A stretch of 64,000 nucleotides of DNA, from the NCBI GenBank assembly GCA_026413225.1, contig CM048554.1, forward strand, positions 13,181,463 through 13,245,462. The letters are read 5' to 3'. The position numbers and the translations under genes were made by a program. Position 1 is the first letter of the stretch, and every line of letters begins with the position of its first letter. The notes below the pieces were generated by a model. The model was not told the origin of the DNA, searched no databases, and saw nothing but the letters and a program-made list of their open reading frames with translations. Below, one piece after another: positions 37,201 to 50,400 of the stretch. This DNA is from Otis tarda (Eukaryota > Chordata > Aves > Otidiformes > Otididae).

Positions 37201-40200
37201 TTCCTTGTTCCTTGCGCATGCCATGCATTCAAGGTCTTTTGTTTAGTTTTGAACTGGCCAAACAGGCTATGAAATGTCACTTCTCTTTGACTGGATAAAC
37301 GTAGCATTTAGGAGCAGGCGTCTAATTTGAATGTTCATAGCAAATGTACTTAAAACACTTTCTAAGACAATTCTTTAGTGCTTCCTTAGAGGTCTCTCCC
37401 TCTAAAAATACTATTGCCAGCAAACTTGTTCGCTAGAACACTGTCAGGAAGAAAACACGGAAAACATAATTGAATCCAATTCCTTTAAAACTGGAATGGA
37501 TGAATGAATATTGCTGTAAAGTATTTACAGTAACCTCCCAGATGTCTCTCTTCTTAGACTTTGGATGAACTTGGCTCAGAAGTAGCTTTTGTTTTTTTTT
37601 TAGAATTTGCTTTTTATTAAGTTTTTGAACAACATTTTACAACCAATAATAAAAAGGAATATTAAATCCCATACAATCTTTCATAGCAGATAAAGAAAAA
37701 AGTGTGCTGTATCCTACTAATATATCATGCTCTCCAGGAAAGCATTGGTAACATTGGAATCGGCCTGACCCCCTCAAATCCAGTACTTCCCTGCATTTTG
37801 TAGGGTAGGAGTTTTAGGTTTGTAGATGTGTATTCCTACAGCTTTCAGTGAGACAACTAGAATCCTCTGTGTTCTGACATGGATTTATAAGATGGGATAA
37901 ATCACCAGGATGATTCCTTAGGAGATTTCCACTGTTACAGACCTTGGAAACCTCATGAGAGGATCTCATCTCCCAGAGTTCTTGTCTTGCTGAGGTCAAA
38001 ATCTTGTAAGAACATGGCTATTCTAAAGAACTAAATGTGAACCCAATGTTAACAATGATTTAATCTTGCTCATAAACTTCAAACTCAAGCCAAAAACCTC
38101 TCTACATGTGCATAGCAGAAATGACAGCTTGATGGATCTGAAACTTTAAGCGTTGTGTACAATTGGGATTGCAAAGCAAGATGAGAGATATGTGGAACCT
38201 TGGATGGTCCTGAAAGGGTATATAAGCCCTTCACAGGCTTGTCAGATGAAGAGCAAATATGGATTTATGTGTTAGGATAAGGAAACTGGAACCTTCCTTC
38301 CAATGAAGGTTAGGAAACCTTTTACATTTTCTCCAATGAATTGCGTGCCCGCCATGGGGATTCAAAATTGATGTTCTGCATGCCAGGAGCTATAGCCTTC
38401 AGAGAGCAAAAGTGGCTCTGGGAGATCCCTGGGAAAAAAAAATGAGACCTTCAGGTAATAAAGGGTATTTTTAGGGATTTTTTGTTTGTTTGTTTATTTG
38501 TTTTTACAGTTAAAGGAAATTAATTAAACCAAAGCCCTAGCCTGATTTCTTCTTGTGGAGTAGTCTGTGCTAATTATTGCTATTAGTAGAACTGTGAGCA
38601 CTCAAGGTCCCAAACGTGCAAAGACTTGTACAGCTGTTTTGTGTGCCTATTGAATCCAGAACTGACAAACAACTGCCTGCAAAGTTAAAGGTACGTGTCT
38701 TTGCAGGGTTTGGGCATGAGAAGCCATTTGGAATCATGGTTGTTTTGAGAGCCCAAACAAAACAAGGGCTGGTAGAAAGCATAACAGTAATTCTCTTCAT
38801 TCAGACACAATTCCTGATCATTTGCTATCTTTGAGGCTCTCTAGCTAAGCCTTGTGCAGGAGAAAGTAGTAAGGAATCACAAGTGAATTACAAAATCAAT
38901 CAAAAGCAGGAAAGAAGAACAACCTCCTTGTTTATGATAAGTATCAGTTCTGTTTCCTCTGTGTTGGCTTCATCCAGAGCCCTCTCCAGTCAATAATATC
39001 TTTCTCTTGACTTCAAAGCACTTTGGGTAAAAGCCTGTTGCTGCACATGGTTGTTTTCAACCATGAATCTCTGAGCACAGCTGTGCCATACACCAGGCTG
39101 TAGCATAGCAGTCCTGGACCTTGTGCTGCTCACGGTGTCCTGCAGTAATCCTAACCCAGGTTTGTGACCGGCGTAGCCACATGGTCACAGCGTGCTGCTG
39201 AAGCTGCGCTGTTCTGCAGAAACATCTTGTGCCATTGCCCTCGGTCCCACTTCTGGTTCAAAGGGAAAATGTACCGTGAAGAGCATCTCGGGAGCATGAA
39301 TACCACCAGCCTCTTAGTAAGCTACAACTTAAGGGGCAGGTACTGTACAGAAGTGAGCACACCTGCGTTACGGTGTGGTTTTGGCTAAACAGGCTAGCCA
39401 AGCTGATTGAGGAGTGATTTGTTTTCTCCCCCTGTCACCTCCTCGCCATGCACAAGCACACATAGTTGGTCATGACAGTGTTTTGACCCTACCATGGAAA
39501 AGGCAAGGAACAACTTGCTTGGTTTTGGTAGATACTTGGTTTTCAGTTTCATATGGAAATGCTACAGTTTTTAATTACTGCAAAAAAAGAGACTCTTTAA
39601 AACGGGATGGCAAGGTTAAAATGTGAATAAAAATAGAAGCATTTTGCAAGAGGAAATGTAAACCTTTTTGGGAAAAAAATTCAACTGTGTTTCCTTGCTG
39701 GGTTTTGTTCTATCTCCAGTTATTGAAAGGGGAGCCAGGCAACTCTGCACAGTGGTTCATCTGGCCGGTTTTATATATGAACATGTGGAACAAATCTTTT
39801 GTAAGTCGCTGGATAGGCTTGGACAAAACATATGACTTTCAGGGAGTAAAAAAAGGTGGGACAGACCTTATGCCTATGCAGACAATAAAGCAGTTGTGAA
39901 GGCTTCTAAGAATGAAAACTTTGGACATTCTCCTAAATGTTTAGGTGAAATATGAAACTGGGATGTTTAGGCTCTTGCACTGTAGATAGTCATCTTGCGT
40001 GTCTAATAACAAATAACTAGGCTGGGATTTCCACTGAGGTCCAGGATTACTAGGTGCCCAACCACAAGGAAAATTCCCTTTCAGAACTGTGGGGGAGTTG
40101 AGTGATAATGAGGGTCAAAGCAGGGCTGTATCTGTGGCCCTAACGACACCGCACAATTAAAGGTGGCTGTGATACATGGAGGTGTTACACAAAAGGAAGA

Positions 40201-43200
40201 ACCTCAGTAGCCAGAGCCTTTGACGGAAGGATACATTATGAGTTTTGCTGGAAACCTTTGTAGGGAACCCCCAAAGCATGAACGAGGTGTCTGATGCTTC
40301 ATGCTATTTTGGAGTCTGATATTTGAGAGATCAACGTTAAGCACAGAGGTTCCCAGTTGTAGTCCAGTCCTGTTTGTCATCTGCTGGGACCAGGTAGAAA
40401 ACAGATAAGGGAATTTTCAAAAGGGATAGAGGGCCTAACTCTGAGATTTTCAATTCTTTGTCTAGAACTGAAAGCGCTTCCCACAAAACTATAAAAATAT
40501 TTTATTATAAATTCAAATGCTGCTCGGGCATGGTTAGCCTTTAAATACAGCCTTCACGCCACATTATTTATGTAAGACCAGGCCGTCCTGATTAAGAGAG
40601 TGACAGTATTAAGAATAAGAACAGTGACTTGCAAAGAATATTGAGGCTGCATCACGGAGATGTTCTTCTGAAACATAAATTTTCATTAGAAAAAAACCAG
40701 TGCTTTCTTTGCAAGGGATCATAGAGTGCTTTAAAAGGCTAATGACGTTATTGGTAGGTGATACATTTTGCAAATGGAAGACAAGGAAGAGAAAACATAA
40801 TTTCCTCTAAATTTAGCATAAATTCTATTACCTCTGTTATTGTCCCATAGGCCAATGGCACAGCCTTCCTAAAGCATCTGCTTCCTACATTGTGTGGTAT
40901 GGTTTGTTCTTTCAAAGCCTTCTATTGTTTCTATGGAGATCAGTGGAAACACTCACCTCTTCAAGTCTATATAGGGATTATGAGTTAAAAAATAAAAAAG
41001 GAATGTGGAGTTGGACATCTACAGACATACTTAGGTACCAGTAACTTGGAATCTGCTGGTGGATCAAGAACTGGGAAAATGCGCTCCATGTTTAGATTCA
41101 AGGAGGTGAGTGCCAGGCTCCTGCATTTAGAAAATCTTGGCCAGGGTCTGCAAGTTATTTACTGATTGGATGTATTTTATGTTGATTCCTGCCTCCTGTT
41201 TTTTTTCTAGTTAAGAGAACTCTTACAGTTAATCACAGCAACATTTTTAGACATCAGTGATGAGGATTTAGCGGTGCTGGGCCCTTACTGTAAAAAACTT
41301 TTCCTGTATTACTACACAGATACCATAAAAAGCAGGTTGGGATTAGGAAGCAGTGATACTCCCACATTGCAGAGAGGGGGCAGAAGTACAAATAGGTTAT
41401 GTGGCATTTTGTCCAGAGCGTCTGGCAGAACTGGAAAGTGAACTCAGACCCTGTTTTCTTATTTGAATGTCTGTAACCCCAGAACAGCTTTTCTACTTTT
41501 GTAGCCCTCACAGATTTTATTAGTGTGTGACTGGACCTTGGCATCCCAGTCACTCACAGTAATTATTCAGTAGCGTCTTACAGGACTTGGGTGCTGGCAG
41601 TATTAGATCTATTCTACATAATTTATATAATTTACTCTGGAAAGTCAGAAGGGAAAAGGAACCCCTAAGTTTTGATTAGACACTAAATTCATTATTTCAC
41701 GTTAGAATTGCCTTCACCAGAGGACCAAGGATACTTATTTGATTCAGTAACGAGAGCTCCAAAGGGTACTAATTTAGTAAGACTATTGACTGTTCATTAC
41801 TCTGATGTTGCTCAAATAGCTGAGAGCATGTGTGGTGTTTAATGTGATCTTAAACATTACTATCTACGGTAAATCAGAAACAGGGCACAAGTGCTATAGC
41901 TGCTGTTTAATGATGTATGAAAAAGCTGCCTGGTAAAGTGCACCATTAAGAAAAGCTAAAACCAGTGCTGAACAAAGACCTGATGAAATATTGATACCTT
42001 TGCAGCCAGTACAATTTCTTCTTACTTGGAAAGTGACTGGAGTCTGGGTTTCAGAAAAATCACACTTAACTTGAGTAAAGCAGTGCAATCAGATGGATGA
42101 GAGCAAATTATCTATTGGGAGGAAAAAAAAAACAAGGAAAAAGAATACAGTTAGTCTTCAGTACATCAATGTTGAGTTTATAATCAGGAAGACTTCCAGT
42201 TCTGCCACTATTCCCTTTCCACCAGAATGAAAGAATCCAATTTAAAAAAAAATAAATTAGTAAGACAGTCCTTTTTAAAAGATGACCTAAAGGACGTAAA
42301 TTTCATCCCACCTTTAAAAAGTGTAAAAAGACTGATTTTTGGGGAAGCTTTCCTGGGTCAGATGTCATCATTGCCAGACCTTCTCTTCTTGGGAAGAGCA
42401 TCACTCCCTCCACAGCGAACTTGCATGTGCTTAGCAGGGAGGATGCTTCTCTTCTCTGCGCATGTAAATCTGAGAGCATGGCTTTGTTCAGCACTGTCGT
42501 GAACACTGGTACTTACCTCCCAACCAGTAATGTGTATCCACATTTGCCACTGTTTTGGCATATAGCTAGTGTTTGTGCTTGTGGGTGTGACCCCAGAAAT
42601 GGTGGCTTCATTTCTTTTAAGCTAGGGAAGCACCTCTTCAACTCTTTATGAACCAGGGCTCAAACATCTGTGCATATTAGGCTATTTTTATTTTACTTTC
42701 CACTTTTCTGTTTAATTTTTCCCCCCTTCCACAAAGCTCGTGCTTTTTTATAACTGGGGCTGTGGTAGGTCAGCGCTGTTGCCCTCTTTAGCTGCTGTGA
42801 GGGTCTTGCGCACAGGGATGCAATGGAAATTTTTACAAGTCAGAGATCTATTTTAATTGTGGAAGCTGGCGGGGATTGCAATACCTGTGCTTAGTTGTTA
42901 GATCATCTCTCTCACACCAACACCTTCTGTACTTTGTGTTGGGGAAGACCTGAAGTTTCTCCTGTCCGACTGCTGTGTGTGGGCTTTGCTGGTCCCATAG
43001 AGCCCTGTGGCTCATTCAGCCTAGAAAGAAAGAAATGCAAAACTGAAAAGGCACCCAGAAGTGGTCAAAGCAGGGCAGTTAAAAAACAAGACTCAAAGGA
43101 AGTTCTTTTTCACACAGCACATAATGAAATTATGCTACTCATCAACACAGGATGCTGAGGAGACCTGAAGAATAAATTGATTTAAAATAAATATAATAAA

Positions 43201-46200
43201 GGCATTAGGCAACTTCACTGAAGAGGTCCATTGGTGGTTATTAATGAAGTAGGTGGAACCTCCAGTTCAAGAAATCCTAGAGCCCTTGATTTTAGAAAGC
43301 AGGACACTTTAAGCAGGAAAGGATCGTGCTTCACTGTACCTATTTTTTTCCTGGATTTCTATTTCTGAGCTGCGCCAGAGGCAGCTACCAGGTGGAGGGA
43401 CCTCAGGCTGAAGCACAACAGCTCTTCTGCTGGAAATGGCCAGAGACTCTGAGCTTGATTCAGTCCAGCTGAAACCCACAGATCTCTGCTCTGAGTGGGA
43501 GGGTGCCATCCGCACAGAGAACAAAACAGGAGGTTGTATTTCAGGGTTTGGCATATGTCTACAGAGAGCCTTTGCTCTCTCAAAGTCTCAGCAGTCGCTC
43601 CAGACTTTGTATGTTGGGCGAATAAAGGCCGGACACATGGTTATTAATCTACAACGTGGGCTCCCTCCACTCCGTTGCTGCAAGAGGCCTTGTATAGATC
43701 TGCCTGCTGCAATATACACGATAAATGTACCCGGTACGAACACGTGCACATATGTATGCTGACGCTGGGAGATGAGCAAAAAGAAAGAAGAATCATGTGC
43801 TCAATCTGTGCTCCAGCAGCATTTCGAGTTATTTGGGGCTGTGGCACAACTTTGTTACAAGTGGATATTTTAAAACTAAGTAATAAAAGGAATTTCAGAG
43901 GTAATTGATGTAGATCTGTGGTATTGTGCAGGAAAGTGCCCTGAAGAAAGACCCTGAGACAGGCGGCTCATTCAGATTGTAATTAACTCACAAAGAGCAG
44001 GTGAGGGGAGGGACGAGCCTCCAGCCTTTTCACTCTTCTCTTAAACAAAGACGACCTTTACAAATATGTGTGTATTAGAGCCTTTGGTCTGCAAATTTCT
44101 CTCTCCCTCACACCATCATAAAAGATTCAGAGGGCTGTATCTTTTTGATTACTAATTTATGCTGTTTACTGACTGGGTAAAGGGAAAAGAAGAAAGGCTC
44201 TGAAAACTCTAGGAGCTGTGCTTTGCTATTAGGAGAAACCAGCATTCGTCAGACAATGTTGTTCAGCCGGATACGGGATTTTGTTGAGCTGGAGAGGAAC
44301 GACCAGCTGGAAAGCAGGATATTCTCTGTTGAGGTAGGGCCCAGTTCAGCAAAGTGAGTTCTCAGGAAACGAACAGGAGGCAGGAGCAGTAACGATGCTG
44401 GGTTTGGGGAATATGTGCTGAGCAAGACTCGATGCTGAGGACGAGTCTGTGGCCAGGGCTCATGGAGATGCTGGTTTCACCTCAGATTTGGGCAAGTCTT
44501 GTGTTCTTAGCTTCGGCCACCTTCTTTCCCTATCCTTCCTTGGACCAGCCTGAGGATGACCAGGTGCAAAATGCCCCCCTTCCCCATATACACTAGAGCC
44601 ACAGTGTCCCACTTGTGTTTCGCAGATGTCGGGAAGTGTTTTGTCTACTTTAGATGAGTGCCCGCCAGTGCCTGGAAGCAGGGTAGTGTTTTGCTCTTGC
44701 CCTGCTGTGAGGGTGCAGGTACAGTACCACTCTCCTCATCTGCTCTGTTCTGCACTGCCGTAGTCCCTGATTTTCATTTTTTTTTTCAATACCAAGCCCT
44801 GATTTCATCAGTGGGAGTCAAGGTGTGCAAGGGATGTAGGTCCAAGCCCTTCATGAGACCTGTCTAGGACCTCTGCAATTTCATTTTTTTCCCTTATTGC
44901 TCCTTTTTCTTTCCATTAGCCAAGCAGAAACCTGACTTTCCTCCTCTACAGAAGTGCAGTCAGCACATTGGAGGTCTACACATTATAATCCCTTTGCATC
45001 TTTTTCCTGGATTTCTTAAAATAATTTGTTCCTCTAAATATGTGAGGAAAGCTTTGCCTCCCTTGTCTTGAATGTATCCAGACACCCTTAAATTAAAATA
45101 AAAAATGGTATTGGGGTGCTGTCACTACTTGAGAAAAGTCAGAGGAATCAAATTAAGGCCATCACCATCCCTAATTCACACATTTGTGTAAAGGAAAATT
45201 GAAAGTTCAGCACCATGACTGAAAGATGGAGTCCCAGTTTGTCATGTTCTCTTCTTAAAAAATACAGCTTAGTGATTTGATAGATCACAGGGATCCCTGC
45301 CTCTGAAGCAAAGAAATGGGAGATGCTCTTTTGCTGGTGATGTAAAATAGAAGGCACAGCAAGCCACTTGAGGATGCATCCACCATTGGGCACGTAAATA
45401 GTTGCACTGAGATAACTTGCTTAAGGTTAAACATGAATGCTGGCTAAACTGGGGCTCAGACAAAGCATTGGAGGGGATGTGTTTTTGTGAGAACACAAAA
45501 GGATGAATAAAAGCAGGGTCATACTTTAAAATATTGGTACCCATGTGACAAACATATTTTAGGGTGCAGAATATGGGTTCAAAGAGCTTAAAGAAACATT
45601 TTCTTAAAAGGAAAAGTTGGCTTTGACATCTGTAGAAGGAGGGGGACAGTAGCTGTCGTAAGTAGATCTTTGATTCGCTTGTCTAAAAGTTTAGTGGGAC
45701 TCAGTGGTCAGGCCTGAAAATTTGCAACTCACCTCCAAAACGTGTGAACATCCAGACAGCCTCACGCACACATGCACGCACACAAATTCACCCATAACAT
45801 CAACACATGCTTCTCTAGTTCAGAATAACCTTCTTCCCTGAAGGGCCACGTGCATGAAGTGCCAGTACATAACGGCTCATGTAACTGAATTTTAAACTCC
45901 TGAAAATAGCAGCTTAGATTGGAAGTGCTGACATAGGCTTAGTGACAGCAGTGCCAATTTAACAGTTGTATGCACTATGGAGTGTTCTTGCAACATTCCT
46001 CATTTGAAAGACAATCTGTGCGTGGTATAGACTAGTATGGTTAAAAAAAAAAGAAGAAATAGGGGGAAAAAAAAAAACCCAACTGTGGTCTTGGCTGACA
46101 AACTCTGTCAACCAATGCAATCTGTGCTCCTGATGTTTACTGCTTGAAGCTAAATAGGATATTTAGCCAAATTTCAATTCCTGCTACAAATAAAGCTCAA

Positions 46201-47054
46201 TTTGTGTGTGTGTATCTGTGTGTGAGAGAGAGATGATTGCTCATTTAAATGACAACTTTATATATGATAATTACAGTCATTAATGAAGACACACTTACTT
46301 TGCCATAGATTATGAGGATAAAAGAAGATCGCCCAAGAATCACGTTCTGGTATAGACTAGAGTCAATAAGAAAATTAGTCCAAATAGTATCCAGAAAATT
46401 GTACTTAAATAATGCCCTAAAGGTTAAAGGAACAATGGGTGTAAATGCAATGGAAGAAATTAAAAAAACACACTAGAGGTCACTGTTGCTACTTGAGCAA
46501 AAGCTTTTTCTGCTGTCTTTCAGTTTAAGACACTAAAGATCAAACATTTCAGCAGAGGAAAAGTACTTCTGTTTCTGTATATTTCAAAGCATGTACAGTT
46601 TGATATCCTGAAAAAATAAACAATATATTGATAGGGAATGGATGGTCGTACTATGATTGTGGAAATGGTATGTACTGCACGTATGAAGAACTTGGAATCA
46701 TAGGACAATACAGTTCTATTTTGTGCAGCATCGTTCATACAAATGGCATCCCCGAACACTTTATAGCTTGTAGCATTAAATAATATTGCTTTAAATTACG
46801 GAGATAAATAATCAGTGGGAGTGGAATTAAATGTTATGGGCAAGGCACAAAAGAAATGTTAGATATCTGAAAGCTGTGTGAAAGCATAAATTACAAATCA
46901 GATCCAAAGACAAATGAGGAAGCCAAACAATTAAGTATTGTAATGGAGGACAAAATATCTCAGTCTTCTCAAATTATTAATGAGCTGGGTATTAAAAGAG
47001 AAGCAATTGTTTTATATCATAAATACAACTCTATGCCTAAATGTTTTTATAAAT
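34276..47054. other. Non-coding DNA, no gene seen
   Basis: No gene is supported in this 12.8-kb block. It contains short A or T tracts (for example near 34619-34632, 34908-34920 and 46046-46080), a TTTG run near 38481-38507, and a GT/GA run at 46203-46233. Segments at about 41.35-41.45 and 45.39-45.47 kb weakly resemble the core of MIR-type SINEs. Open frames are short, are found on both strands, and often form antisense pairs (42.3-42.6 and 43.4-43.9 kb), which argues against coding. Confidence 0.6.
46203..46233 (+). repeat. (GT)n / (GA)n imperfect microsatellite
   Basis: A short interrupted GT run passes directly into a GAGAGAGA run. It is simple sequence with no coding context. Confidence 0.85.
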
Positions 47055-47126
47055 GTATATATATATGTGTGTGTGTTTGTGTGTTGTGTGTGTCTATGTG
47101 TATATATATATATATATATTTATATC
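47055..47126 (+). repeat. (TA)n(GT)n(TA)n compound microsatellite
   Basis: An alternating AT run, an interrupted GT run, and a longer TA run (about ten units) follow each other over about 70 bp. The open frame that reads through it, rich in Tyr/Ile/Cys/Val, is a product of the repeat. The stretch is probably polymorphic. Confidence 0.93.
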
Positions 47127-47292
47127 TGAAGAAGAAATTCCTCTGAATGCCTAACAGTGTAGACACTCACTGTAAATGCAGGACTAGACCATGGCATGTT
47201 GCGTTTGTTACCGTCTTCAGCAATTAAGAAGGGCTGGATTTAGGGGAACATTTTTACTGAATGAATAACATCATACACTTCATATAATGACA

Positions 47293-47487
47293 GTTGTAGA
47301 ACACTGGAACAGGTTGCCCAGAGAGGTGGTGGATGTCCCATTCCTGGAAACGTTCAAGGCCAGGTTGGATGAGTCTCTGAGCAACCTGACCTAGTCAGGG
47401 ATGTCCCTGCTTCTTGCAGGGGGGTTGGACTAGATGACCTTTGAAGGTCCCTTCCAACCCAAACCGTTCTATGATTCTATGATTCTA
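47293..47487 (+). mobile_element. CR1 LINE 3' end, plus strand
   Basis: A 5'-truncated CR1 copy of about 195 bp. It starts inside the end of ORF2 (encoding [19 protein letters not shown]-type residues), continues through the 3'-UTR with 'ggttggactagatgacc', and ends with ATTCTATGATTCTAT-type tail units. It is the same subfamily as the copies at 28.2, 56.8 and 60.8 kb. The sequence before it is ordinary flank with no tRNA-like head, unlike the 28.2-kb copy. The start is approximate. Confidence 0.95.
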
Positions 47488-50400
47488 GTAGTACCACCAT
47501 GGACTTCAAAAGCAGAAAGTGAAGCGTTCCTGCAGAATGCAGTTCTCTTCTCTGAGATCTTGGTTGCCTCTTGAATGCTATTAACTTTCATCAGACAACC
47601 AGTTTCTCTTAACAGCTCAAGAAATTAAGGTACCAGTATAAATAACAGGAAGTAGTCCAAGTGAGTGAGAAGGCAGGTAGATGGAATATTTTTGAAGAAC
47701 ATTGTTCTGTCTTCGGCCTTCAAGCTCTAATTATCACCTAATCTTTCAGAGCTGCCACTGAATTGGATATGGATTTAGGGGGTTGCCCAGGAGTGGTTGC
47801 TGTATGTGATGAGTCCCTTGCCTGTTAACATCATTGGGATCAGAATTTCCAGCTCCATGGGAACAGTATAAGAGCTCGAGATACTTTTCTGGCTTTCCTT
47901 CAGGTAGTCCTTTTTGAAACCCTGTGTATTTTACCTCTGTAGATCTGTTGCCACTGTAGGAAAGGAGCTCAAGGATTACGATCTCATACCTGCAAATCCT
48001 ATCATTTTTAGTGGTAAGGCAGATCTTTTACAAGTTATCTATCATCTTATTGTCCCTTTTGTCTGTAGGCCTGGGATTTTCAGTTATCTGGCAGCCCACT
48101 CAGCTGCCACACTGTCTGACTGCAGGATGTCTGGACAGTTGGCCACTGCCACAGGCACACAGATCAGCTCTGTATCTCCTGTCTGTTGGTGGCCTGGCAT
48201 CACTTGGTTCTAGGGTCTTCAAATGTCGGCAGCTGAGGATTATCCCCAAAATACAACACTGAAAGACAGAACTGAGAAAGTAGCAGCAAGAATTTATATA
48301 CGTGTATTCTGTACATATACAGTATCAATTTATAGATTTAATACAAGTCAGGGCCATGTTAAAGCCTAAGGCTATTCTGTCTTTTTTTTTCCCCAGAGTT
48401 GTAATATTCTTTTTTTTCTGAGCTGTTTCCTTCTTACAGCATTAGGCATAGCCCTATCTTTTCATGTGACTCCACCCAGACCTGCAATGTGTTGTATTTA
48501 GATATCTAAAGCATTCCTTGGTACCAAGGCAGCTTTTTTTTTATTACAAAGAGAAAGTTTCTTTGGATGAGGATACATTAGCAGCACTGAAGGACATTGG
48601 ACCAACATGGTCAGTTTTCCGCAATGTTGTTTGTGTGGCTATAATTTTCCCCTTGGTCATCTTTGGACTGAGAAATGTTCTTCATTCCAGACAATGCAAT
48701 GCTAGTGAGGGCAGCTGGGATGGAAAACTGAGGAAGTAATCCAAAACAGTCTGTATGAGCTGGGACTTCAATCTTGGATGCCCAGTCTGAGGCACCTTAG
48801 AGAGATCACACTTTCAGTGCGCTGCCCAGCATTTTGTGGAAACTCAGCTCCAGTAACTTCTTGTGGCTGTGAGCTTAAACTCGATGTGCCCTGTGAGCAG
48901 GGTACGAGGGGAGGAGGGAATAAATAACTGGCAGAAAAGTTCAGTTGTCTACCCTTGGTTTGCCTGTTCATATTGGTTTTGCATTGGTCTTTGCCTGTGC
49001 AACACCTGGCCTTGAATCCTTTTATTTGGTCTTTACTTGAACAAAGCTCTTCTCATCAAAGCCAGTAGAGAGGATCGCTAAAACTGAAAAATTGTGTTGC
49101 AAGAGGACTCCTTCCCAGTTTAGGGTAAGAGTGAGGGATTCTGCCGAGTAAGAAAGGCTCAGTGGGAGGTCCTGCCCTTTCTCTCTAAGGAAAAATACAG
49201 GCCAAAGGATAAGATGTTTTGCCATTAGCTCTCATGCCTAGTTTATCTTCTCCAAGTTGAGCAGCAAAGCCCTGTCCCTCCTTCCTTTCAAGCCCCTCTT
49301 CCAATTCCATTCCTACCATGCAGCCTTTGGTGAATCTTATAACCAGAGATAGAAAATTCTGTATGCTCTTTCCCTTCTGCCATTCATCTTCTTACATCTC
49401 TGTATATCGGCTCTGGACATTTGCTGTGCAGACACCTTCTCCTCTTAAGAGTCACAAACAAGACCAAGATATTGTGGTTGCCAGTGAAAATTACACTGCA
49501 TGGCCCAGCAGCTTGGCATGGGAATCAGCTCATAAGTGAGCTGGTGAATGCCCAGCCCTGCCCCCAAGGTAAGCAGGTAATTTCCTCCTTCTGTTTTCAT
49601 TCCCATCTTATTTTTGTACTATAAATTCTTCAGAACAGAGAATATCTGTTACTCTGTGAATACACAGCACCTAGTGTAATAGCTGCTAGACATTACTGCA
49701 ATGCACATTATAAAAAACTGGAAGGTGATTTAGCATTTTTAAGGACTACAGTATTTATTTCCTTGCCAGCCTTTTTTCCCCTCATTTTTTCCCCTTTGTC
49801 TAGTCAGTGATCGCTTTCTCTGAATAAGAGCAGAATCTTACTTTCTTTATGAAGCGCACAATGAAAATGTGAAAACTCTACGTACGGCCTCACTATTATT
49901 GAGAAACAATAAAAACATGTCTTAGTATCTAGCAATCACTGCATGTGAGAGAGAGAGGCAGGAAATAAAAGAATCATGTTGCATGCCCTTACTGAACAAA
50001 TATTAGCTCTTCGGGGTACTGTATTATCACAAAGCACTTAAGAAATCCAAATTATTACAACAGTCTGAACCAAACTCGCTCCCTTCCCTGTCACACAGGC
50101 TCAGCTGCTAATGTTATTTTAATCAAAGATTTGATCAACAATATTAGGCCGATAGTTAGCAGTGAAAATGAACACATATGCGTCTCACTAGGGAGGAGAT
50201 TATTATTTTTAAATCTGCATTTAGTTTCCCACTACCCAGAATGATTTATTTGGAGATAAGCACAGCATCCCAAATGTAATGTGGGTCAGTAGAAATAGTC
50301 CCAGTACCAAGAAACCTGCCTCAGAGTAGAAGTTTGAGGTTTTTGAAAAATAAACAATTCATATCAGTTTTAGTGTAAGGAAGTGAAGGCGCTTTCCACT

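Noticed and set aside
46943-47146. Open frame with a Tyr/Ile/Cys/Val-rich end
   Set aside because: The end is produced by the TA/GT microsatellite at 47055-47126.
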